DNA of 13,656 nucleotides from JACNKJ01 sp964440095 (GTDB lineage Bacteria; Krumholzibacteriota; Krumholzibacteriia; JACNKJ01): NCBI GenBank assembly GCA_964440095.1, contig CAYTPZ010000049.1:1-13656 (forward strand), given 5' to 3'. Both the position numbers and the translations under genes were made by a program. The notes under the pieces were generated by a model. It had not been told where the DNA came from. It made no database searches and saw only the letters and a list, made by a program, of their open reading frames with translations. Positions 7,335-13,656 of this stretch are shown here, piece by piece; within the stretch, counting starts at the first letter, position 1, and the number at the start of each line of letters is the position of its first letter.

Positions 7335-7351
7335 TACGATGTCTAAATTAG
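7304..7351 (+). CDS. Putative 15-codon leader ORF overlapping the arsR-type start
   Basis: ATG at 7304 is preceded by AAGGTGA with 4 nt between, the best ribosome-binding site in this region. It encodes the short peptide MGRGLAPPHLLRCLN and stops at TAG 7349-7351, 13 bases inside the arsR-type gene. That gene's own ATG (7339) has only pyrimidine-rich sequence in front, so its translation may depend on ribosomes finishing this leader. The peptide itself has no known function and may be only a translation device. It could be a chance frame, but the ribosome-binding site is otherwise unexplained. Confidence 0.4.
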   Translation: MGRGLAPPHLLRCLN

Positions 7352-7668
7352 CGCGGTCTGACGCCGCACTCACGGCACTGGCGGCACGCTTCAAGCTGCT
7401 CGCCGAACCCGTCCGCCTGAGAATCCTTGAGATTTTGGCGGAGGGGGAAAAGTCTGTGCAGGAAGTCACCGCCGCCGCCGGCCTTCGCCAGCCGCATATT
7501 TCTCGACAACTGGCCATACTTTCCGAATCCGGCGTCCTCCTTCGACGTAAGGAGGGAACTCGCGTATATTACTCGCTCAGCGATTCCCACATATCCGCAC
7601 TCCTGGACATTGCCGGCCGCTCGCTTCATGAGCATTTGGCCGGGCGCCTGGAGGAACTGGAGGATTGA
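7339..7668 (+). CDS. ArsR/SmtB-family winged-helix transcriptional regulator
   Basis: The 109-residue protein is a typical-length ArsR-type DNA-binding dimer. The winged helix-turn-helix runs from KLLAEPVRLRILEIL (19-33) through the recognition helix QPHISRQLAIL (51-61) to the wing RKEGTRVYYSL (70-80). There is no cysteine, so the classic arsenic or cadmium thiol site is absent. Helix 5 carries Asp82-x-His84 and His97/His99, reminiscent of the SmtB-type zinc site, but the spacing to the second His pair differs. The signal could be a metal or something else. No start codon exists further upstream in frame before TGA 7297, so ATG 7339 stands despite lacking a Shine-Dalgarno. The stop overlaps the next ATG by one base. 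It probably represses its own operon, and perhaps the divergent ClC gene, through the inverted repeat at 7213-7250. Confidence 0.88.
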   Translation: MSKLARSDAALTALAARFKLLAEPVRLRILEILAEGEKSVQEVTAAAGLRQPHISRQLAILSESGVLLRRKEGTRVYYSLSDSHISALLDIAGRSLHEHLAGRLEELED

Positions 7669-10600
7669 TGAAGAAGCTCGCCGCGCCACTCGCACTAATC
7701 GTGATCATCCTGCTCGCCTTCTGGCTTTGGCCTTCGGGCGGAAGCGACCTTGGCTCCTTGAAAGAGGGGCAGGTTATCGGTGGCTTCAGCGCCGAAAATC
7801 TCTATGTGGATGGATCCGATCGCGCCATGGGTGCGCGCTTCATTTCCCAGGACAAGGGTTTCATCGTGGACCTGCTGCGCATCCAGTCTGTGCCTCAGGG
7901 CTTCATATGGGTGAAAAGCCCGCCCGATTCCGATCGCGGCGAGCCCCATGCCTGCGAGCACCTGTTGCTGGGTAAGGGAACCCAAGGGCGATACGTGGCG
8001 GCCCTGGAGGAGATGACTCTGGGCAATGCCAGCGCCTGGACCGCCCAGACCAACACCGTCTATCACTTCAATACTCTTGGCGGCGAAGACAACTTCTATG
8101 AAACCCTGGAAGCGCGACTGAACGCGCTGGTCAATCCCGACTTTACCGACGAGGAGATTCGCCGTGAAGTGGCGCATCTGAGCGTGGTGGAAAACGCCGA
8201 TGGCGAGCTAGGCTTCGAGGAAAAGGGATCGGTCTATACCGAGATGGTCAGCAGCTTCGAGGGGCCGGGCTATCCCCTTTGGGGTGGCATAGGCGACATG
8301 CTTTACGGCAAGGATCATCCTTTGGCCAATAGCTCCGGCGGCCATCCCGATTCCATGCGCAGCATGGTTCCCGTGCACATGCGCGAGTTCGTGGCCAAGA
8401 CCTACCGCCTGCCCAACATGGGCATCATCATTTCCTTGCCCGAGAACTTCGAACTGGAAGATGTGCTTGTGGCCCTGGAGGGAATTCTCGATCGCGTGGA
8501 ACCCGGCAAACTTGAAAGCGACTTCGTGGGAATGAACGCTTTCGACCTGCCTCCGATAACAGACGCCGCTCCCGAAGGCCGTGTGCAGGTGAGCACTTAC
8601 GCCAGCGACAATGGCGAAGACCCGGGCGAGATGCTCGTGGCCTGGCCTCCGCGCGATGGCTTGAACAACTACGACCGTTTCATGCTCGAGCTTTTCCTGG
8701 ACGGCTTCGCCGGCGGCCCCGGCACCGAGCTCTACGATCTCTTCATCAACTCGGAAACCCGCCGAGTGGATCTGGGCGCGAGCGCGGTGTGGAGCTATCT
8801 ATCGGATGATCCGGGTTCGCCGATCCATTTTGGCCTCGATGGCCTGGATAATCGAAACATCGACGGACGCACCCTGCGCCGCGCACGCGGACTCATAGTA
8901 GAAGAGTTGCACAAATTCTACGAACTCGAACCGGGTTCTGAGGAGCTTGTCGACTTCAACGATCGTGTGGCCAGCAACCTGTCCCAGACCCGGAAGTATC
9001 TGGATCGCGCACTGAACTCCCCGCCCCAATTCGGTTTTCGTAGAAGCGGCATGGCCGGAAACTGGCAGGATATCATGGCTTTTCTGGAACTCGACGAAGG
9101 CTTTCGCAAGTCGCTGGTCCTGGCGCCGCATTTTTCCCAAGCCGAGATGGTACTGGCCGGTGATCAGAACTGTTGGCAGCAACTCATCGACGGCTGGGGC
9201 TTGCTCGACGCCGATCCTTACGTGATGGGGGTCTACCCGGATCCTGCCATGATCGCGACGGCGCGGGAGTCGAAAGAGGCGCGCCTGGCCGCTGCGGTGG
9301 TGAATGTGCAGGAGCTGCACGATGAGGATGATCCGCAGAAAGCTCTGAAGAAATTCCGCGATGATTTCGATGCGGATACCGCCGCGCTCGAGGCCATCTA
9401 CGCCGAGGAAACCCTTCCCGGTTTCATGGACAATCCGCCTATGGAATTGGACGAGCAACTTCAGTACGAAATCCTGGAATTGACCGGCGGCGCAGAGATG
9501 GTGGCGTCCACTTTCGAAAACATGAGCACCTCAAGTTTGAAAATTTACTTCAACTTGAATGTGATTCCCGCCGAGCATCTCGTCTACGTTCCCTTGCTGC
9601 CCCATCTCATGCGCGGTGTCGGCGTTGAGATGGACGGCGAGCGCATCGAGTACGATGAGATGGGAAAACGCCTGCGGGCGGAACTTCTGTCTTACGGTGC
9701 GAATCTCGACAGCAATCCCGAAACCGGACGCGTGGAACTGACCCTGAGTTTCGGCGCAAGTCAGGCGGACGAAATCGATCGAGGTTTCGAATGGATGCGC
9801 GCATCCCTCACCTCACCGCTCCTGGACGGCGACAACCTTGCCCGCCTGCGCGATCTACTCGATCAGCGTCTGCATCGCATGCGCACGCGCATGCAGGGAA
9901 GCGAAGAGTCCTGGGTGAGTGATCCCGCCGCGGCTTATAGATATCAGGATGATCCCCTCTACCTTAGCGCTGAATCTTTCTTAACGCAGACTCATCAGTT
10001 GCTGCGGCTCAAGTGGCGCTTTACCGAACCCAGTGGCGAAGGCGAGCGCTACCTCGACGACATTGAAAGGCGCGGCCGCGATAGAAATCGGGAAGAGTTA
10101 ACAGCCCTGCTCAGTGCGGCACCCGAAACAGGCATCGAGGCCGACATCGCCGCTTCCTTGCGGACATCGCTCATCGCAGTGCCCGACGCCAGCCTTTCGG
10201 ATGACTGGGTGGAACTCTGCAACATGATTCGCCGCGAGTTGGCCACTTTGCCTGCCGAAGCTTTCGAGGATATCAAGGAAGTGTTGGCACTTGTAGCGCG
10301 TGCGGAAAATGCGCGCCTCTCTATGGTGTCCAATTCCCAAGATCGCAGTGACAAGCTCGCCGACATAGAATATTTCCTGGGGGATTTTTCCGGCGAAGGA
10401 AAAGCCGAGGTGCAGAATTACGCAGGCCGCGATTACGTTCTCGATCGTTACCAGGAGCGAAGCGGTCTCGAAACGACTCCCACCTATGCTGGACTGGTCA
10501 ACGAGAACACTCGCAACGGCACTCTGCTTTTTTCGGCGCGAATAGCCGGGCCCTGGCAGGCTGATCGTGAATCTGCGTTGGGCGCGCTTACCGGCAGGCT

Positions 10601-11162
10601 CTTCGGCGGCGCTGGTGGCCACGGCTTCTTCATGCGCACCTGGGCAGCGGGTCTTGCCTACAGCAACGGATTCGGCTATCGCGAGAACACGGGCCTGACC
10701 AGTTACTACGCCGAGCGTTGTCCCGATGTGGCCGAGACCATGCGTTTCGTGGTGGGAGTTTTGGAGGAAACCGAATTGGATGCCAGCCTCGAGGAATACT
10801 CCATTGCCGGTATGTTCGGTCGCTCGCGCGCCGCGGCGGGATATGAATCGCGTGGACAGGCCATGGCCGCCGATATCACGGATGGCTTCGGCCCCGATCG
10901 TGTTCGCGAATATCGCGGCGAAGTTCTAAACCTTCGAGGCTGGGGCGAGTTGATGCCCGACATGCGGGACCGTCTGGACGAAGTCTACGGCAGTGTGCTC
11001 ATCGGGTATGGAGAACCCCTGAGCAAGAGCCCCGATGGCGTCTTTTTCCTCATCGGTCCCGAAGTTCAGTTCGAATCTCTCGAGGCTTACATTGCCTCGG
11101 TGGAAGAGCCTCAGACCGTGCATCGGCTCTATCCCCGCGACTTTTGGCTGACGGATCTCTAA
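7668..11162 (+). CDS. Large M16C (PreP-like) zinc metallopeptidase, membrane-anchored
   Basis: The 1164-residue protein belongs to the insulinase/pitrilysin superfamily with the inverted zinc motif HACEH (His94, catalytic Glu97, His98). Glu167 in RREVAH is the likely third zinc ligand. The region around residues 615-670 (YFNLNVIPAEHLVYVPLL, then GANLDSN) resembles the M16C-associated half of PreP/falcilysin-type enzymes, so the usual two-half clamshell is expected. These enzymes degrade short unfolded peptides in an enclosed chamber. Residues 4-21 are hydrophobic and uninterrupted after MKK, fitting a signal anchor or signal peptide. No lipobox Cys is seen, so it should act in the periplasm or at the outer face of the membrane. 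ATG 7668 is chosen over TTG 7665 because GGAGG (7659-7663) is too close to the latter. It forms an operon with the ArsR-type gene and is followed by a strong terminator. Its length exceeds most M16C members of about 970-1000 residues. Confidence 0.88.
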   Translation: MKKLAAPLALIVIILLAFWLWPSGGSDLGSLKEGQVIGGFSAENLYVDGSDRAMGARFISQDKGFIVDLLRIQSVPQGFIWVKSPPDSDRGEPHACEHLLLGKGTQGRYVAALEEMTLGNASAWTAQTNTVYHFNTLGGEDNFYETLEARLNALVNPDFTDEEIRREVAHLSVVENADGELGFEEKGSVYTEMVSSFEGPGYPLWGGIGDMLYGKDHPLANSSGGHPDSMRSMVPVHMREFVAKTYRLPNMGIIISLPENFELEDVLVALEGILDRVEPGKLESDFVGMNAFDLPPITDAAPEGRVQVSTYASDNGEDPGEMLVAWPPRDGLNNYDRFMLELFLDGFAGGPGTELYDLFINSETRRVDLGASAVWSYLSDDPGSPIHFGLDGLDNRNIDGRTLRRARGLIVEELHKFYELEPGSEELVDFNDRVASNLSQTRKYLDRALNSPPQFGFRRSGMAGNWQDIMAFLELDEGFRKSLVLAPHFSQAEMVLAGDQNCWQQLIDGWGLLDADPYVMGVYPDPAMIATARESKEARLAAAVVNVQELHDEDDPQKALKKFRDDFDADTAALEAIYAEETLPGFMDNPPMELDEQLQYEILELTGGAEMVASTFENMSTSSLKIYFNLNVIPAEHLVYVPLLPHLMRGVGVEMDGERIEYDEMGKRLRAELLSYGANLDSNPETGRVELTLSFGASQADEIDRGFEWMRASLTSPLLDGDNLARLRDLLDQRLHRMRTRMQGSEESWVSDPAAAYRYQDDPLYLSAESFLTQTHQLLRLKWRFTEPSGEGERYLDDIERRGRDRNREELTALLSAAPETGIEADIAASLRTSLIAVPDASLSDDWVELCNMIRRELATLPAEAFEDIKEVLALVARAENARLSMVSNSQDRSDKLADIEYFLGDFSGEGKAEVQNYAGRDYVLDRYQERSGLETTPTYAGLVNENTRNGTLLFSARIAGPWQADRESALGALTGRLFGGAGGHGFFMRTWAAGLAYSNGFGYRENTGLTSYYAERCPDVAETMRFVVGVLEETELDASLEEYSIAGMFGRSRAAAGYESRGQAMAADITDGFGPDRVREYRGEVLNLRGWGELMPDMRDRLDEVYGSVLIGYGEPLSKSPDGVFFLIGPEVQFESLEAYIASVEEPQTVHRLYPRDFWLTDL

Positions 11163-11199
11163 ACACCGGCGAAACCTGCCGGGTCAGGCGCCGTATCTC

Positions 11200-11239
11200 A
11201 GAGGCCTCCGCATGAAGCGGGGGCCTCTTCCCTTTTTTT
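11200..11239 (+). terminator. Rho-independent terminator of the arsR-M16C operon
   Basis: A 12-bp stem (11200-11211 with 11217-11228, one G-U pair) closes a 5-nt ATGAA loop and is followed by TCCC and seven T residues (11233-11239). It starts 38 nt after the peptidase stop codon. The minus-strand side has no T-run, so it acts in one direction. Confidence 0.88.
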
Positions 11240-11292
11240 GTAAGCTCATCGCAGCCCGAGTGCTGCCTCTGTCCGGCCCCGGTTCAACAGCG

Positions 11293-11317
11293 AAGCCCCG
11301 GGGTTGGGCTTTTCATT
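11293..11317 (+). terminator. Second weaker hairpin followed by short T-run
   Basis: AAGCCC (11293-11298) pairs with GGGCTT (11306-11311) around a 7-nt loop and is followed by TTCATT. It could be a back-up terminator for the peptidase operon or part of a structure stopping the minus-strand reductase transcript. The T-run is short and interrupted, so the call is weak. Confidence 0.3.
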
Positions 11318-11524
11318 AAAGCGATGACGCTCGACAGCCTATACAGCTTACGGAGGTCACGCACTTGCCCATCTATGTCACAACCTGTCCGCGAAATTGT
11401 TACAGCCCTGCACCTTGCGGGTAGAGCTGGATGATGGACGGCTCCGCCGCATTGAACCTTTCCAGGGCATGGCTGTTGATGTCGCTTCTGCTCGCCGCGC
11501 CGGCCTTTCTTTTTGTGCTTCGTC

Positions 11525-13534
11525 CTAGCAGCTGGCGTCGAGTATCTCGGCGATGTCCAGCGCTTTCATATCCTCGTTACCGATGTCCTTGAAACCGTCG
11601 TTCATCATGGTCACGCAGAATGGGCAGGCAACGGCCACGGTGTCCGCGCCGGTCGCCACCGCCTCTTCCGCCCGATTCATGTTGATGCGACTGCCCAGGG
11701 TTTCCTCCATCCACATGCGACCGCCGCCTGCGCCGCAGCAGAAGCCGTTCTCGCGGTTGCGGGGCATTTCCACAAGGTCGACGCCGGGTACTGCCTTCAG
11801 TGTCTCGCGCGGTGTGTCGTAGATGTCGTTGTGGCGGCCGAGGTAGCAAGAGTCATGGAAAGTGACCTTCCCCGCCTGTTTACCGGTGGGGTTAAGTTTT
11901 CCAGAAGCCAAGAGTTCGTTGAGGAAGTCGGCATGGTGAACAACTTCATAGTCGCCACCGAAGTCCGGATATTCATGCGCGATGGAATTGAAGCAATGGG
12001 GGCAGGCCGTGACGATCTTCTTCACATTGTAACCGTTCATGACGGCCACATTGGCCTCCACCTGCATGGCGCCCAGATACTCGTTGCCGATACGCCGCGC
12101 CGGATCGCCGCAACACTTCTCTTCCTGCCCGAGAATGACGAAGTCCACACCCGATTTTTTCATGAGGCTGGCGAAGGCTTTGGTGATCTTCTGGCTGCGC
12201 TCGTCGAAACTGCCCAGGCATCCCACCCAGAGAAGCAATTCGGTATCGGGCTTCTCGGCGAGAGTCGGAATGTCGAGACCGTCGGCCCACTTGGCCCGGT
12301 CGGTGGGGGGAATCTGCCAGGGGTTGTGATTGGTCTCCAAATTGCGGAGAGCGCCCTGCGCCTCGGTGGGGAAGCTGGACTGCATCATCACAAGGCTGCG
12401 GCGAAGATCCACGATCTTTTCGATGTGCTCAATGAACACGGGGCAGGCCTGCTCGCAAGCGCCGCAGGTGGTGCAGGACCAAAGGGCGTCGGTGCTGATG
12501 ACGTCGCCGATGAGCGCGCGCTTGGCTTCCTCGGGAGCCTCCTCGCCGAGTTCCCCGCCCGCCGCCAGGATGGCCGAACCCTTGCCTATGGCGTGGGCCT
12601 TGGCGTGATGAATCAGTCCGTAGGGAGTCAGCGGCTTGTCGGTGGTGTAGGCCGGGCAATGAGCCTGACACCTTCCGCATTCGGTGCATGCGTAGTGATC
12701 GAGAATCTGTTTCCAACTGAAATCGGCCAGTTCATCCTTGCCGAATTTTGTCGCAGTTTCATCGGCGAAATCGATCTTGCCGAGTACGGCCCGAGGTCCG
12801 AAACGTCGGAAGAGAATGTTCGGTCCCGCCATGAGAATGTGCAGGTGCTTAGACAGCGGGATGAAGGCCATGAAAAAGAGAATGGCCAGGGTGTGCACCC
12901 ACCAGTAGATGAGCACATGAATTTCCCCGCTGCCGGAAAAGCTGCGGAAGAACTTGGAAATGGGTGACCACTTTACACTCTCAGCGTCCCCCGCCAGATT
13001 CGCCTCGGCACCCCGCGCCAGCCACATGAAGACGACCAATCCCAAAATGAGCGTGAGAATGAAGAGGGCTTCCTTTGGGGCGTCAGTGTCGTCGGTTTCA
13101 AGTCGCTTGGGTTTAAGCACCAGGCGGCGGAAGTAGCTCACGAAAATGGCGAGCACCACGGCCAGGCCGAAGAGATCGAGCAATGCGCCGAAGGCGGCAT
13201 AACCCGATGCGCCGATGATCTGCGCGTAGCTGAAGTGGGGGGCGAATCCGCGTACGAAGGTTTCCAGAGTGGCCAGGCTCAGAATGATGAAGCCCCAGAA
13301 AATGAAGAAGTGGCCGATGCCGTCGCGCTCGGCGACCACGCGTCCCTGTCCGAAGAAGAATTTGAAGATGCCCCCGATGCGAGGACCCCAGTCCGTGAAG
13401 CGGTTTTGCTCTTCCGCGCCTTTCCCAATCTGAAGGATGCGCACCAGGCGCCGCACCGTAATAATGAAAAATACTGTGGTACCGGCGAGCACCAGCGCGA
13501 AGATGAGATTGCTCGGGAACTGTCCGGGCAGCAT
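11525..13534 (-). CDS. Membrane heme b/Fe-S reductase, EMO/HdrD-like (CCG domains)
   Basis: The 669-residue protein fuses a NarI-like membrane domain of about five helices (near 8-28, 75-92, 113-135, 156-173, 206-226; His75, His206 and His214 are possible heme b ligands) to two [4Fe-4S] motifs (Cys283/286/289/293 and Cys354/357/360/364). Two complete CCG domains follow (Cys439, Cys474-475, Cys511/514; and Cys563, Cys599-600, Cys637/640). CCG domains bind noncubane Fe-S clusters in HdrB/HdrD. This exact architecture is that of EtfAB:(mena)quinone oxidoreductase, which moves electrons from acyl-CoA dehydrogenases via ETF to the quinone pool. An HdrD/GlpC-like role with another donor cannot be excluded, as no ETF gene is in the window. 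A GTG five codons upstream (13549) is rejected in favour of ATG 13534, which has GAAAGGAG at 13547-13540 with 5-nt spacing. Confidence 0.9.
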   Translation of the reverse strand: MLPGQFPSNLIFALVLAGTTVFFIITVRRLVRILQIGKGAEEQNRFTDWGPRIGGIFKFFFGQGRVVAERDGIGHFFIFWGFIILSLATLETFVRGFAPHFSYAQIIGASGYAAFGALLDLFGLAVVLAIFVSYFRRLVLKPKRLETDDTDAPKEALFILTLILGLVVFMWLARGAEANLAGDAESVKWSPISKFFRSFSGSGEIHVLIYWWVHTLAILFFMAFIPLSKHLHILMAGPNILFRRFGPRAVLGKIDFADETATKFGKDELADFSWKQILDHYACTECGRCQAHCPAYTTDKPLTPYGLIHHAKAHAIGKGSAILAAGGELGEEAPEEAKRALIGDVISTDALWSCTTCGACEQACPVFIEHIEKIVDLRRSLVMMQSSFPTEAQGALRNLETNHNPWQIPPTDRAKWADGLDIPTLAEKPDTELLLWVGCLGSFDERSQKITKAFASLMKKSGVDFVILGQEEKCCGDPARRIGNEYLGAMQVEANVAVMNGYNVKKIVTACPHCFNSIAHEYPDFGGDYEVVHHADFLNELLASGKLNPTGKQAGKVTFHDSCYLGRHNDIYDTPRETLKAVPGVDLVEMPRNRENGFCCGAGGGRMWMEETLGSRINMNRAEEAVATGADTVAVACPFCVTMMNDGFKDIGNEDMKALDIAEILDASC

Positions 13535-13539
13535 GAGAG

Positions 13540-13547
13540 CTCCTTTC
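13540..13547 (-). promoter_or_regulatory. Ribosome-binding site deciding the reductase start
   Basis: GAAAGGAG on the minus strand ends 5 nt before ATG 13534. It overlaps the alternative GTG start at 13549, which argues against the longer protein. Confidence 0.75.
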
Positions 13548-13617
13548 ACGGAAACAGGATCGCCAGGTCAAGTTAATCTGCTTGGGACGGTTGCTCAAGT
13601 AAGAAACTAGAACTTGG

Positions 13618-13656
13618 ACATGAACATGAACATGAACATGAACATGAACATGAACA
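13618..13656. repeat. Hexanucleotide tandem repeat (ACATGA)n at the window edge
   Basis: About 6.5 perfect copies of ACATGA run to the last base of the window, so the true copy number is unknown. The repeat starts 84 nt upstream of the reductase ATG on the minus strand. The unit is a multiple of three and every unit contains ATG on the plus strand. It may lie in the reductase promoter region or in the start of a neighbouring gene outside the window. A sequence assembly ending in a simple repeat is another explanation. Confidence 0.85.

Larger units (their letters stand above)
11163..11524. other. Intergenic stretch between two convergent genes
   Basis: This 362-base gap separates the M16C peptidase gene from the convergent Fe-S reductase gene. 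It holds a strong plus-strand terminator (11200-11239) and a second, weaker hairpin (11293-11311). Past that I see no RNA gene or repeat. One small hydrophobic open frame begins at 11431 but is not called. No clear terminator for the minus-strand reductase gene is visible. Confidence 0.6.

Noticed and set aside
11417..11500. tRNA-like string GCGGGTAGAGC
   Set aside because: There is no T-arm (GGTTCRA) at the right distance, no paired acceptor stem and no anticodon arm, so it is not a tRNA.
11431..11592. 53-codon plus-strand frame starting MMDGSAALNL with one hydrophobic segment
   Set aside because: The hydrophobic stretch is suggestive, but no good ribosome-binding site or promoter is seen, and its last 68 bases run antisense into the 3' end of the reductase gene. 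It is too weak to call as a gene.
11513..12967. 484-codon plus-strand open frame
   Set aside because: It lies fully antisense to the Fe-S reductase gene with its conserved cysteine motifs. Its translation is rich in His, Gly and Val with no domain, which is typical of a shadow frame in GC-rich coding DNA.

Overview
This 13.7 kb window looks like bacterial chromosome with dense, GC-rich coding, similar codon use in every gene, and Shine-Dalgarno or translationally coupled starts. A membrane-anchored M16C protease, a surface-glycan gene group and a heme b/Fe-S quinone-linked reductase would fit a Gram-negative-type or deltaproteobacteria-like lineage. No marker gene is present, so the lineage is not assigned. 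No transposase, integrase, phage gene, CRISPR array, rRNA or tRNA was seen.

Left block (about 318-5065): a surface-polysaccharide gene group. A GT4 glycosyltransferase (minus strand) is divergent from a tightly overlapping three-gene operon (plus strand): a NodB-type polysaccharide deacetylase, a second GT4-like glycosyltransferase and a CapK/PaaK-type adenylate-forming enzyme. Back-to-back sigma70-like promoters lie in the shared intergenic region. The substrate is unknown, but the set suggests building, trimming and acyl or CoA-type modification of an exopolysaccharide or capsule.

Middle block (5062-11239): a ClC-family chloride transporter or channel (minus strand) with C-terminal CBS and TrkA-C domains. 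It converges on the CapK-like gene with overlapping stop codons. It diverges from an operon of an ArsR-type repressor and a very large M16C (PreP-like) zinc peptidase with an N-terminal membrane anchor, closed by a strong intrinsic terminator. The ClC/ArsR intergenic region is the most unusual part of the window. Nested divergent promoters sit inside a perfect 8-bp inverted repeat. The arsR mRNA leader has a strong ribosome-binding site that serves a 15-codon overlapping leader ORF rather than arsR itself, together with a GC-rich hairpin.

Right block (11525-13534, minus strand): a fused membrane heme b/Fe-S reductase with NarI-like membrane domain, two [4Fe-4S] motifs and two CCG domains. This architecture matches EtfAB:menaquinone oxidoreductase (EMO)/HdrD-like proteins that pass electrons from acyl-CoA oxidation to quinone. 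Upstream of it, the window ends in a hexanucleotide tandem repeat.

The best candidate for something undescribed is the 7.2-11.2 kb unit: an ArsR repressor with a structured, apparently coupled leader controlling an envelope M16C protease, and possibly also the divergent ClC protein. This is inference from layout and motifs.
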